Below the pieces are notes generated by a model. It had not been told where the DNA came from and ran no database searches. It saw nothing but the letters and a program-made list of their open reading frames with translations. From F23-D06 sp963643165 (lineage in GTDB: Bacteria > Bacteroidota > Bacteroidia > Bacteroidales > WCHB1-69), in contig CAVIJD010000018.1 of the NCBI GenBank assembly GCA_963643165.1, positions 1-40,162 of the forward strand: 40,162 nt of DNA. The letters run 5' to 3'. Positions 18,201 through 25,636 of the stretch are shown here, piece after piece. How positions within the stretch are numbered: position 1 is the stretch's first letter; every line of letters starts with the position of its first letter. The position numbers and the translations under genes were made by a program.

Positions 18201-18377
18201 GAGATGTGGAACTCTATGGGTATGGTGGTCGCTTGGGGCTTGTCAATCTCTACGCTGGTGACGCTGATCTTGATTCCCGTGATGTTCAGCAAGTTTGTGG
18301 AGTGGAACGACAAGGCCGCAAAACGCCGCGCCGCACGCAAGGAACGCAACAGACTCGAAGGCGTCAATCTCACTTAA
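15240..18377 (+). CDS. RND multidrug efflux transporter (HAE1 type)
   Basis: This 1045-residue inner-membrane pump drives export with the proton gradient. It has a first membrane helix at 12-30, a large periplasmic porter domain, membrane helices 2-6 at about 330-490, a second porter domain, and helices 8-12 at about 850-1010. The helix 4 motif GLVVDDSIVVLENI keeps the two aspartates of the proton relay. Its length and the DLFPHMDGNTIMVMTVYGGASAEDIE opening are typical of HAE1 pumps from Bacteroidetes. Substrates (drugs, bile salts, dyes) cannot be told from sequence. It is the third gene of the efflux operon and is followed 24 bases on by a small gene. Confidence 0.92.
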   Translation: MSLYQKSVQRPIMTGLIYIAIVILGVFSMTKLPIDLFPHMDGNTIMVMTVYGGASAEDIEDNVSKPIENTLNSLSDLKHITSESRENYSIVYLEFEYGVDIDEKTNDVRDKLDMVSSSLPDDANEPYLFKFSADDMPIVMLSVKSDQSTQALYKILDDKVASPLSRISGVGAVSVAGAPQREIQVYCDPYKLESYNLTIESIASVLGAENRNVSLGIMDVGTKTYSMRVDGEFESADEMEDIVVGSYGNKDIYLRDVATVNDTLQERMQETYTDGSRGAMVIIQKQSGANTVQIANKVKAQLPKIQESLPADVQLSILVDNSDNITNTISSLEETIIIILVLVVLVVLFFLGRWRATLIVALVVPVSLVAAFIYLLLTGNSLNIISLSSLSIAIGLVVDDSIVVLENITTHIERGSKPKAAAIFATNEVYLSIVASTLVIIAVFLPLTFLTGMSGVLFKQLGWIVTIVITVSLAAAMTLTPMLSSLLLKKNPKKSKWFEKIYGPIERFLGKLDEGYARMLSWSVNHRKTVIAIAFAAFICSLALLKVIPTEFFPTQDNARLSATVKLPVGTRVEITKELGDQLVKEIREKYPDAVKTVNYSVGQPDEDNTFSLMSDNGTYLLSFNIRLYKKTERKESITEVADGIRDIMRNHIEINTYTVSTGQGSMGGMSSVDIELYCYDFTTTDNFAAELANRMRNVKGCTEVTISRDEYTPELSVELDRRKLAENGLNSTTAASYVRNRFNGYTASYFREDGDEYNIRVRYAPEFRNDVKAIENILMYNSQGKGIRVGDVGQVVETYTPPSIERKDRERMVKVSCMVGKDAVLSEIVAAAQNELDQMDIPSTLDYKIGGTYEDQQDAFGDMFVLIALIVMLVYVVMAAQFESFTYPFVIMFSIPFALTGVLIGLAVTRTALGIMALIGIMMLVGIVVKNGIVLVDYTSLCRERGMSIKEAVVAGGRSRLRPILMTTLTTVLGMIPLALDKGEGAEMWNSMGMVVAWGLSISTLVTLILIPVMFSKFVEWNDKAAKRRAARKERNRLEGVNLT

Positions 18378-18401
18378 TGTCAAATCTAAAACAGAAATAA
18401 A

Positions 18402-18707
18402 ATGAAAGCAGTATTCATATCATTCTATCAGGCCTTTTACGACGAGGTGATGGCTGTGCTGGAGAAAAACCAGGTCCGCGGTTTTACGTTCTGGAATGAG
18501 GTCCAAGGCCGCGGTTCCGACGACGGCGAACCACACTACGGCAGCCACGCCTGGCCGACGCTCAACTCTGCCATCCTGATGTTTGTGGCCGACGAGAAGG
18601 TGAAACCCCTCCTCCAAGACCTCCACGAACTCGACCTCACCGCCGAACAGCAGGGCCTGCGCGCTTTCGTGTGGAATGCCGAGGAAATGACCGACAAGAC
18701 GGTCTGA
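18402..18707 (+). CDS. Small PII-like protein linked to the RND operon
   Basis: This is a 101-residue soluble protein with alternating strands and helices (MKAVFISFYQAFYDEVMAVLEKNQVRGFTFWNEVQGRGSDDGEPHYGSHAWPT, then AILMFVADEKVKPLLQDLHEL). The layout resembles the ferredoxin-like fold of PII signal proteins, including a G-rich loop where the T-loop would be, but the PII signature is absent. It begins 24 bases after the pump and ends before a strong terminator, so it is the last gene of the efflux operon. A role in sensing or controlling the pump is inference. Confidence 0.6.
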   Translation: MKAVFISFYQAFYDEVMAVLEKNQVRGFTFWNEVQGRGSDDGEPHYGSHAWPTLNSAILMFVADEKVKPLLQDLHELDLTAEQQGLRAFVWNAEEMTDKTV

Positions 18708-18733
18708 CCTTTGTTGATTTCACAGCCTTGAAA

Positions 18734-18788
18734 CAAAACGGAGAGATGCTTTGAGCCTCTCCGTTTTGTTTTGTTTTGTTTTGTTTTG
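18734..18788 (+). terminator. Terminator hairpin with a (TTTTG)5 tail
   Basis: CAAAACGGAGAG (18734-18745) pairs perfectly with CTCTCCGTTTTG (18757-18768) around an 11-base loop. It is followed by T-rich sequence made of five TTTTG units (18764-18788). It closes the efflux operon. The five-fold pentamer could vary in number by slippage. Confidence 0.85.
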
Positions 18789-18871
18789 TAGGCTGCCGCA
18801 ATTCTTTTCTCTTTCAAAACGTGTCTGCACAGAGGGCAAAAAATGGTGCGGCTGCCGTGTCGCATTTTTCG

Positions 18872-18879
18872 TATCTTTG
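18872..18879 (+). promoter_or_regulatory. Promoter -7 element of mutA
   Basis: TATCTTTG matches the Bacteroidetes -7 consensus and lies 31 bases before the mutA ATG. No clear TTTG is seen at the expected -33 distance. No B12 riboswitch-like structure could be recognised in the short leader. Confidence 0.6.
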
Positions 18880-18910
18880 CAGTCTTGTAAAAATCATTAT
18901 CCTGAATATT

Positions 18911-20758
18911 ATGGCTGAAGAAAAATTGTTCTCCGAATTTCCCCCAATTTCAACAGAAGAATGGGAATCTACAATACATAAAGACCTTAAAGGCGCAGAC
19001 TATGAGAAAAAACTGGTTTGGCGTACCGACGAGGGTTTCAATGTACGTCCCTATTACCGCGCCGAAGACCTCGACGGCATCCGTTACCTCGACACCTTGC
19101 CGGCAACTTTCCCCTACACGCGAGGAACTAAAGCGCACGACAACCACTGGGACATTGTGCAGGAGATTGAAGAGTCAGACCCCGCAAAGGCCAATGCCAT
19201 AGCCCTCGATGCCCTTAGTCGCGGCGCTACTTGCATTGCGTTCAATGCCGAAAATGTTGAAACGGCCACGGCTATGAATACGCTGCTGCAAGGCCTCGAC
19301 CTCAACAAGACCGGACTGCAGTTCAACAAGGCTTGCGATTATGCTAAACTTGCCGACCTGCTCCGCGATTATGTAGCCGCAGGCAATTATGACCCCAAAG
19401 CCATCAAAGGCAGTTTTGACTTTGACCCCTGGATGTGTCGCCTCAAACATAACAAGTTCTGCCACACTAAAGCAGAAGACCTCCAACGGTGTGTTGACCT
19501 GCTGCGCAAAATGGAGGACATGCCGAATTTCAAGGTTATAAACGTGAAAGGTACCGTCTTGCACAACGCCGGCGCAACGATCGTGCAAGAGTTGGGTTAT
19601 ACCCTCGCACTCGCTAACGAGTACCTCGTCTATTGCACCGAGCAAGGGATGCCGATTGAGAAAGTGGCCTCGCGCATGCAACTGACCCTGTCGGTGGGCT
19701 CTAACTATTTCATGGAAATCGCCAAACTGCGCGCCGTGCGGTTGCTGTGGTCCACTATGGTGGCACAGTACAAGCCGGCCTGCGACTGTGCCTACAAGAT
19801 ACACGTCAACACGGTGGCTTCTACCTGGAACAAGACAATGTACGACCCGTACGTCAACATGCTGCGCAGCACTACGGAGGGCATGTCAGCCGTTATCGGT
19901 GGTACCGACGCACTGTCGCTGCAGCCGTTTGACGTGGCTTACAAGGAGTCTGACGACTTTTCGCGCCGCATTGCCCGCAATGTGCAGGTAATCCTGAAAG
20001 AGGAGGCCTTTATGGACCGCGTGGCCGACCCCGCTGCGGGTTCCTATTATGTTGAGAACCTCACAAACGCTATTGCCGAACATGCCTGGAACCTGTTCCG
20101 GGAGGTGGAGAAGGCAGGCGGTGCGGCTGTGCTTGTTGAGAACGGCACAATGCAGGCCGAAATTGAGAAGAGTTGCCAGAAACGCGATATGGACATCGCC
20201 ACACGCCGCTATATTCTGCTGGGCACGAACCAATATCCTAATCTCAAGGAGAATATGGCCGACAAGATTGAGCGTGTGAAGAAAGACGACTGCGAGGGAC
20301 TCAAGACGTACCGTGGCGCGGTGGCCTTTGAGGAGATCCGCCTGGCCACTGAAAAGTACGCCGCAACACATGCCCGTCCTAAGGTGTTCCTGTTCAAGGT
20401 GGGCAATCTGGCTATGCGCCAGGCACGCGCCGGCTTCATTACCAATTTCTTCGGCTGTGCCGGCTATGAAATCGTAGAGCCCGCCGGTTTCGCAACTGTG
20501 GAGGAGGGCATAGCCGCTGTGCAAGAGGCCGCTCCCGCCCTGATTGTGGTGTGCAGCTCCGACGAGGAGTATGCAACTCTCGGCGTGGAGGCTGCCAAAC
20601 AGTGCAAGTCGCACTTCCCGTCTGTGCCGTTCCTGGTGGCAGGCAACCCCACAGAGGCTGTTGAAGCACTCAAGAATGCCGGTGCTGACGACTTTATCCA
20701 TGTTAAGACCAACATCCTCAACAGTCTGACGGCTTATAATCAGAAACTGCTGAAATAG
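18911..20758 (+). CDS. mutA: Methylmalonyl-CoA mutase small subunit
   Basis: This 615-residue small (beta) subunit belongs to the B12-dependent enzyme that interconverts succinyl-CoA and (R)-methylmalonyl-CoA in the propionate pathway. The TIM-barrel part runs to about residue 470 (ITHKD-like start, TRGTKAHDNHWDIVQE, SNYFMEIAKLRAVRLLWSTM). The C-terminal Rossmann-like domain lacks the cobalt-ligating DxHxxG histidine (NLAMRQARAGF at that place), which marks the non-catalytic small chain. The ATG at 18911 is chosen because it follows the promoter directly and gives the usual N-terminus. The large subunit gene mutB normally follows directly, but here a B12-binding lipoprotein gene does. The stop is TAG. 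Confidence 0.9.
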   Translation: MAEEKLFSEFPPISTEEWESTIHKDLKGADYEKKLVWRTDEGFNVRPYYRAEDLDGIRYLDTLPATFPYTRGTKAHDNHWDIVQEIEESDPAKANAIALDALSRGATCIAFNAENVETATAMNTLLQGLDLNKTGLQFNKACDYAKLADLLRDYVAAGNYDPKAIKGSFDFDPWMCRLKHNKFCHTKAEDLQRCVDLLRKMEDMPNFKVINVKGTVLHNAGATIVQELGYTLALANEYLVYCTEQGMPIEKVASRMQLTLSVGSNYFMEIAKLRAVRLLWSTMVAQYKPACDCAYKIHVNTVASTWNKTMYDPYVNMLRSTTEGMSAVIGGTDALSLQPFDVAYKESDDFSRRIARNVQVILKEEAFMDRVADPAAGSYYVENLTNAIAEHAWNLFREVEKAGGAAVLVENGTMQAEIEKSCQKRDMDIATRRYILLGTNQYPNLKENMADKIERVKKDDCEGLKTYRGAVAFEEIRLATEKYAATHARPKVFLFKVGNLAMRQARAGFITNFFGCAGYEIVEPAGFATVEEGIAAVQEAAPALIVVCSSDEEYATLGVEAAKQCKSHFPSVPFLVAGNPTEAVEALKNAGADDFIHVKTNILNSLTAYNQKLLK

Positions 20759-20765
20759 GGAGATA

Positions 20766-21677
20766 GTGAGAAAGTACATCGCCATTTTGATGGTGGTTGT
20801 TGCTGTTGCCTTGTTGCTGGGATGCTCCAATGCCCGCAAGTCTCAACAGGACACCTATTTTGAATGGACAGATTCTTACGGACGGCAGGTGCGGCTCAAT
20901 GAAGAGCCACACCGCCTTGTCTCGCTCTCGCCGGCTATTACGGAGATTTTTTACCTTGTCGGCGCCGATGACAAACTGGTCGGCGTGTCAGACTTCTGCA
21001 CCTATCCTGAGGCGGCACAAAGCCTCCCCAAGTTGGGCGGCATGCAGAATATCAATATGGAGACTTTGCTGGCCCTGCGCCCCGACGCCGTGCTGATAGG
21101 CTCCATAGTGTCGCAGAAAGATGTTCAGGCCATCGAGCGGATGAACATTCCCGTCATTGCCATTAAGGAGGAACAGAATATCGAAGGTATGGCGGATATG
21201 ATGAGGGTGATAGGCAAGATTACAGGACATGAGACGCAAGCGGACAGCGTGGCGGCCGACTGGTCGTTGCGGGTGAGCCGCCTGAAAGAGGCCAACCACG
21301 GTCCGGACTCGAAAGCCCCGACGGTCTATTATGTGGTGGGCTTTGGCGATGCCGGTGACTTTACTGCACCCCGCAATTCCCACATTTCGGAGATTATAGC
21401 CTTGGCGGGCTGCCGCAATGTGGGCGACACGCTGCAAGGCTGGAACGTGAGCCGCGAGTTTCTCTTTGAAACTGACCCCGACATCATTGTGGTCAGAAAG
21501 GAGGACCAACAGGCTTTCTGTTCACATTATCCTTATACCCTGCTGACGGCGGTGAAACAACACCGCGTTTATCCTGTCGAGAGCGGCTGGGTTGATATTG
21601 TATCACCCAGAAACTTGCAGGCTGTAGAGCTGTTGCAAGAAATCCGAAAGTCGTTGGAGGAAGGTCAAAAACGGTGA
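20766..21677 (+). CDS. BtuF-like cobalamin-binding lipoprotein
   Basis: This 303-residue ABC-transporter binding protein starts with GTG at 20766, 7 bases after mutA; an in-frame ATG at 20790 is a weaker choice. The lipoprotein signal is MRKYIAILMVVVAVALLLGC with lipid Cys at residue 20. The mature part has the class III binding-protein fold: HRLVSLSPAITEIFYLVGADDKLVGVSDFCTYPEAAQSLPKLGG is typical of BtuF and FepB-like proteins, and PRNSHISEIIALAGCRNVGD follows. Its position behind a B12-dependent mutase supports cobalamin as ligand, although iron chelates or haem are possible. No permease or ATPase gene follows, as the next gene is convergent. Confidence 0.78.
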   Translation: MRKYIAILMVVVAVALLLGCSNARKSQQDTYFEWTDSYGRQVRLNEEPHRLVSLSPAITEIFYLVGADDKLVGVSDFCTYPEAAQSLPKLGGMQNINMETLLALRPDAVLIGSIVSQKDVQAIERMNIPVIAIKEEQNIEGMADMMRVIGKITGHETQADSVAADWSLRVSRLKEANHGPDSKAPTVYYVVGFGDAGDFTAPRNSHISEIIALAGCRNVGDTLQGWNVSREFLFETDPDIIVVRKEDQQAFCSHYPYTLLTAVKQHRVYPVESGWVDIVSPRNLQAVELLQEIRKSLEEGQKR

Positions 21678-21688
21678 CAACACCGGTG

Positions 21689-22615
21689 CTATCTTCTCAA
21701 AATGTGTACTAACCCCGTGACGGTTTGCGCATCTTCACCCGCCATTTTGTAGGTGATTTTGTATTGGTAAACGCCGTCAAGACAGTCGTCGCCGCCCCAG
21801 TTGTTTTGGTAATTGCCGGATTTGAAAACAACATTGCCCGACTGGTTGCGGATGACCACTTGGCAGTTGGTGCAATGCTCCAGCCCTTTGATTACAAAAT
21901 AGTCGTTGTACCCGTCTCCATTGGGCGTGAAGACGTTAGGAATTTCCAACGGGAAGACCTCGTCCTCGGAGTCTTGCGGCTCTGTTTGAGTCGTTGTTTC
22001 GAGGTTGTGTGTGGCAGGCGTAGGGGTATTGGTTGCGCCTGCGGGAATATGCACAGGTTGTATGGGGCGTGTCAGGGCAGGAGTGGCGGGCGAAAGGGCA
22101 GGCACTGGCACGACTGTCGGCGTGGCTGTCGCCAGGGCTCTGTTTTTGTCTGTCTGCACTTGTTCCGGTTCGGGGTGTTGTCGCGTGGTTGTTGGAGGCG
22201 TCGATGGGGATGCCTTTGCGATGCCTGTCGTGATATTCTGGCTGTCGGCGTTGTTGTCGGCAACAGTTGTGGCAACAACGTTGATGGTATCCCCGAGGTC
22301 CTCAGCAAGGCTGTCGTGCTGTACTGTGGCGCTGTCGTTTCCGTGGCGCTGCGGTGCGGACGAGTTGTCTCTGCTGAGCATATAGATGGTCACGGTTGCG
22401 GCCGCCACGGCGACAACGCCGGCGGCTGTGGCAACGGCTTTCCAGACGGCACTGAGGCTGTGCAGTTTGTGGACTGCGGCAGGCGTGTTGCCCGATGCCG
22501 GCTGTTGTGGTTGCTGCGGCATGGCGGCATCAAGTCGGCTGCTCAGCCTGTCCCAGCAGGCGGGCGACGGCTGCTCTTCCATTTGTCCCAGAATGTCGTT
22601 GATGTTATGCTCCAT
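21689..22615 (-). CDS. Membrane protein with CHU_C (gliding/T9SS-type) C-terminal domain, likely anti-sigma
   Basis: This is a 308-residue protein in three parts. Residues 1-58 are a short, Gln/Pro-rich cytoplasmic segment opening MEHNINDILGQMEEQPSPACWDRLSSRL. Residues about 60-79 form one membrane helix (VATAAGVVAVAAATVTIYML). A low-complexity Thr/Pro/Ala linker follows to about 215. The last ~85 residues (NVFTPNGDGYNDYFVIKG...NNWGGDDCLDGVYQYKITYK) are a CHU_C/gliding-motility C-terminal domain, normally found at the end of secreted T9SS type B cargo. There is no cleavable signal peptide, so the domain would sit in the periplasm. It starts 17 bases after an ECF sigma gene, the position of an anti-sigma factor. 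The cytoplasmic head would hold the sigma factor. Confidence 0.8.
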   Translation of the reverse strand: MEHNINDILGQMEEQPSPACWDRLSSRLDAAMPQQPQQPASGNTPAAVHKLHSLSAVWKAVATAAGVVAVAAATVTIYMLSRDNSSAPQRHGNDSATVQHDSLAEDLGDTINVVATTVADNNADSQNITTGIAKASPSTPPTTTRQHPEPEQVQTDKNRALATATPTVVPVPALSPATPALTRPIQPVHIPAGATNTPTPATHNLETTTQTEPQDSEDEVFPLEIPNVFTPNGDGYNDYFVIKGLEHCTNCQVVIRNQSGNVVFKSGNYQNNWGGDDCLDGVYQYKITYKMAGEDAQTVTGLVHILRR

Positions 22616-22632
22616 TTTTCGTTGTCAATCGT

Positions 22633-23220
22633 CTAAAGATGTTGTTCCCGAGTCTTTATCTCCTCAATAAGCCGGGCACGGGCCCGTTGGTAATAGACGC
22701 GTATAGTGTTTTCGTTCCTTCCCAGCATGGCGGCAATCTCCTTGAAACTGTAACCCTCCACACTGCGGAGGTTGAAGATGACGCTCCACTCTTCGGGCAG
22801 TTGCCGGATGAGTGCCAATATCTCCTTGCCCTCCAGCCGGGTGATGATGGCCGTTTCAGAAGCGTAGCCTTCGGCTATGGGCTCCGGCACGGCATCAATC
22901 CGGTCGTTCTTCAAGAGGTTCCGGCTCTTTCGGAACGAGTCGATGGCCTTCTTCACCATTATGGCGCGAATCCAGTTTTTGAGAGAGCCCTCGTTGCGGT
23001 ACTCTTTCAACTGTTGGAACACGCACATAAACCCCTCCATCATGGCGTCTTCTGCCTCTTCGTGTCTGACACAATAGCGCAGGCATACGCCGAACATCGC
23101 CGGTGCAAACATGTCGTACAGGCGATGTTGAGCCTGACGGTCATTGCGCAAACAACCGTTAATCAGTTCTGTGATGTCCTGTTCTGTTGCTGCCACAATT
23201 GTCAAGTCGTGAAGAGGCAC
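22633..23220 (-). CDS. ECF-type sigma-70 factor
   Basis: This 195-residue sigma factor has region 2 at about 25-95 (QAQHRLYDMFAPAMFGVCLRYCVRHEEAEDAMMEGFMCVFQQL) and region 4 at about 135-185 (LPEEWSVIFNLRSVEGYSFKEIAAMLGRNENTIRVYYQRARARL, a helix-turn-helix). It has no region 3 and the length is normal for ECF factors. It directs RNA polymerase to a special promoter set. Upstream at 22 bases is the DUF4837 lipoprotein gene, and downstream is the membrane protein with a CHU_C domain, so the three probably form one operon concerned with the cell envelope. Confidence 0.92.
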   Translation of the reverse strand: MPLHDLTIVAATEQDITELINGCLRNDRQAQHRLYDMFAPAMFGVCLRYCVRHEEAEDAMMEGFMCVFQQLKEYRNEGSLKNWIRAIMVKKAIDSFRKSRNLLKNDRIDAVPEPIAEGYASETAIITRLEGKEILALIRQLPEEWSVIFNLRSVEGYSFKEIAAMLGRNENTIRVYYQRARARLIEEIKTREQHL

Positions 23221-23242
23221 GGAAATGTTACAGTCCGCGCAT

Positions 23243-24232
23243 TTATTTCAAGGATTTCACGATGGCCTCCACCTCGCGCAGGTAGTCGCGCTTGTGTTCT
23301 TGCGGTGCATAGACAAAGCCGTCGAGGGTGATGCACTTCGACTTGTCGGACGACAGCATCGTGAAGCTGTAGAAAGGGCCGCCCATCTTGTCGCGCACCG
23401 AAGCCCAGAGGCCGCGCAGTTCCAGTCCGTTGTGATAGCGGATGGAGATGTTCTCCGCTAACGGGAAGCCCTCAAGGTCGGCCACGATAGGGTAGGCGCC
23501 GGCTACGGCTCCCTGGATGTAGGCCTTGGTGATGCTGTCGCGCGTCTTCACCACATTGTCGGCGGTGAGCGGATATGCGGGTGCCTGGTAAATCATGACA
23601 AAACGGTCGTTCTTTGGCGTGCGGTAGCAGAGCCACAGGAAGTCTTGCTCTTCGCGCCCTATGAAATAGCCCGACGGCACGGTTATGGAAATGCCGAATT
23701 TTTCCTGTATCCGCTTCTCTACCTCTGTGTTGTTGAGTTTGCGGTGCGCATTCTGCAGCCGCACGAGGTCGTTGCCGTACATCGCCTTCACAATCTCGTC
23801 TTGGTGTTTCAGGAAAAGGGCGAGCAGCGAGTCTTGGTTGTTGCCTTGAATTTTGACCAGCACTTGCGGGGCAGAGTAGGCATTCTTTTCAATCTCGAAA
23901 TGGTTGTTTGCGTAGTCTTTGTTGTAGTCGAAACGTACAATGTTGCGGTGCCGCGTAAAGGAGGCCAGAAAGTCGCTGTTGCTGCACTGTATGATGTCGA
24001 ACATCGGCTCAATCTGGTTGATGGCGGGCTGGGGCTGCTGCAGGACGCCCCTGACTGTCTTTATGGCGGCATCGGTCCAGTTGACGGTGTCGATGGCCAG
24101 GATCATTTCGCCGGCTTTGCCGGTGGAGAAGTTGTCGGACTTAAAAGCCGGAACAGACGATTTGTGCTTGCAGGAGGTGCTGGCAAGCATCATTACGGCC
24201 AAAAGTGCGATGGTGATTTTTTTTATTGTCAT
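23243..24232 (-). CDS. DUF4837-family lipoprotein
   Basis: This 329-residue protein starts with a lipoprotein signal (MTIKKITIALLAVMMLASTSC, lipid Cys at residue 21). It resembles the DUF4837 family, found in Bacteroidetes and of unknown function. Two repeated halves with F(G)ISI(T)VPSGYFIGREEQDFLWL-type strands are visible. I chose the ATG at 24232 since it gives the signal; the frame is open for 35 codons upstream but would bury the signal. A -7 promoter element lies about 70 bases upstream. It leads the operon with the sigma factor, so it may be involved in an envelope signal. Confidence 0.75.
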   Translation of the reverse strand: MTIKKITIALLAVMMLASTSCKHKSSVPAFKSDNFSTGKAGEMILAIDTVNWTDAAIKTVRGVLQQPQPAINQIEPMFDIIQCSNSDFLASFTRHRNIVRFDYNKDYANNHFEIEKNAYSAPQVLVKIQGNNQDSLLALFLKHQDEIVKAMYGNDLVRLQNAHRKLNNTEVEKRIQEKFGISITVPSGYFIGREEQDFLWLCYRTPKNDRFVMIYQAPAYPLTADNVVKTRDSITKAYIQGAVAGAYPIVADLEGFPLAENISIRYHNGLELRGLWASVRDKMGGPFYSFTMLSSDKSKCITLDGFVYAPQEHKRDYLREVEAIVKSLK

Positions 24233-24300
24233 TGTGTCGGTGGTTTTTCTGTGGATAATCAAGAAACTGCCTTTGTTTGGTCTTTGAAAAAGCATCGGTG

Positions 24301-24308
24301 CAAAAGTA
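24301..24308 (-). promoter_or_regulatory. Promoter -7 element of the DUF4837-sigma operon
   Basis: The minus strand reads TACTTTTG, matching TAnnTTTG, 69 bases before the start codon at 24232. No clear -33 TTTG was found. Confidence 0.5.
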
Positions 24309-24345
24309 GCAAAAATGCGAAACGGCGGATTCGGCAATGCCGAGG

Positions 24346-25089
24346 CTATTGTGCCGTGAATACTTGTGAGCCGTTTTCTTCCAACTGCTCTTGTATCTGC
24401 CGGTTTTGCATGATGCTGCCGCCCGTTTCGTTGAGGTTGATGAGGTTGGGCGCATTGAACCAGCCGTTGATGTTCATCGCGATGGTGAGGGTGGCAATGT
24501 TCTCTTTGCTGACGGCGAATTGCGACAACGGCAGGCTGACGGTGAACGAGTGGTCTGTGGTTTGCCCGTCTGTGACGGTGCGTCCCGTGTGCAAGGCAAA
24601 AGGCTTTGCCGTACTGTCAGGCGAGCGCCAGAACCCGTTGATTTTCATATAGTGGTAGCCGCCGCCCAACAAGGCGGGCCAGCTCATGTTGTTCTCCGGG
24701 GCCGAGGGGTAGGCTCCGGTGTAGTTGAGCTCCGGCGCCAGTCCGAAGCAGAACTCGATGCTCTTGTAGGTGCCGCACGGCAACTCGTCGGCAGGAATCC
24801 ACGACAAGGTGCTGTCAAGGGCTGCGTCAACATAGTGTGCGGCCTTGTTAGAAACGATGGGCACACGCGTGCCGTCTGTCATGGTCAAAACAACGTTGGA
24901 GATGAAAAACTGCAGGTCTGTGACTCTGTAAACGTTGCCCACCGCATTGCGGTACAAGAAAGTGTCGCGCACCAGTGGCTCGCCGTCAACGTGAAAGGAA
25001 AAGCCGACACTCAACTGTCCTGTCGGCTTGGTGCAGGCTGTGGTCAGCACACAAAGCAGAAGGAAGGAGTAAAGGTGTTTACCATTCAT
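24346..25089 (-). CDS. MbnP-like lipoprotein
   Basis: This 247-residue secreted lipoprotein (signal MNGKHLYSFLLLCVLTTAC, lipid Cys at residue 19) resembles MbnP, a copper-binding periplasmic protein first seen beside methanobactin genes. Supporting motifs are the opening GFSFHVDGEPL, YRVTDLQFFISNVVL, IEFCFGLAPELN and GGYHYMKINGFW. MbnP proteins normally work with the di-haem enzyme MbnH, which oxidises a tryptophan in MbnP; no MbnH gene is in this window. The gene overlaps the DUF4468 gene by 11 bases and is the last of the folA group. Metal binding is known for the family, not shown here. Confidence 0.7.
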   Translation of the reverse strand: MNGKHLYSFLLLCVLTTACTKPTGQLSVGFSFHVDGEPLVRDTFLYRNAVGNVYRVTDLQFFISNVVLTMTDGTRVPIVSNKAAHYVDAALDSTLSWIPADELPCGTYKSIEFCFGLAPELNYTGAYPSAPENNMSWPALLGGGYHYMKINGFWRSPDSTAKPFALHTGRTVTDGQTTDHSFTVSLPLSQFAVSKENIATLTIAMNINGWFNAPNLINLNETGGSIMQNRQIQEQLEENGSQVFTAQ

Positions 25090-25633
25090 CTTCAAACACT
25101 TCCGGCGGAAGCATGCCTTCTTCCAACGAGTTGATCAGGGTCTTGATCTGGTCGTCTATCTGCTGCAACCACTCGTATTGGGAGGGTGACCAGTAGGGAC
25201 TGTCGGTTTTGAACCAGTTTTCGATAGGGGCTGCGGCCGTGGCCTTCTCGTTGAAATTCGTGATGGTGTAACGGTAGCGGTTGTCGCGGCACTCGAGTTT
25301 GAAGTTGTAATAGACAACGTTCTTGGGAAGCATGGTGCCGTCTTTCTGCTTGGAGAAGATGCGGACACTGGAGCGCATCTCTATGGTCGACTTTTCGGCA
25401 TCTGCTTTCTTGATGACTTCAGCGGTGTTTTTGTACTGTTTTTTGACCCAAGCCATGGCACGGTCGTACAGCACTTGCGGTGTTCCCTCCTGCTTGACCA
25501 CGTCTTGATAGGTGACAAGGTTGGTGCGTTCGTCTATGGGCAGGTCCGGAACGGGCAGTTGTTTGGAGGGCTTCTGTGCAAAAGTGCAGACTGAAATGGC
25601 TGTGAGGCAGAAAAATACGAGGATTTTTTTCAT
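25079..25633 (-). CDS. DUF4468-type exported protein
   Basis: This 184-residue protein has a signal peptide (MKKILVFFCLTAISVCTFAQ, likely cut after AQ or nearby). It matches the DUF4468 pattern common in Bacteroidetes: DERTNLVTYQDVVKQEG, LYDRAMAWVKKQYKN, and YNFKLECRDNRYRYTITNF. The fold is related to TBP-like sheet domains and the function is unknown. It starts 3 bases after folA and overlaps the MbnP-like gene, so these are translationally linked. Confidence 0.72.
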   Translation of the reverse strand: MKKILVFFCLTAISVCTFAQKPSKQLPVPDLPIDERTNLVTYQDVVKQEGTPQVLYDRAMAWVKKQYKNTAEVIKKADAEKSTIEMRSSVRIFSKQKDGTMLPKNVVYYNFKLECRDNRYRYTITNFNEKATAAAPIENWFKTDSPYWSPSQYEWLQQIDDQIKTLINSLEEGMLPPEVFEDEW

Positions 25634-25636
25634 TTT

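Noticed and set aside
18776..18910. Upstream extension of mutA
   Set aside because: The frame is open back into the terminator and promoter sequence, but the -7 element lies inside it and the ATG at 18911 gives the usual N-terminus.
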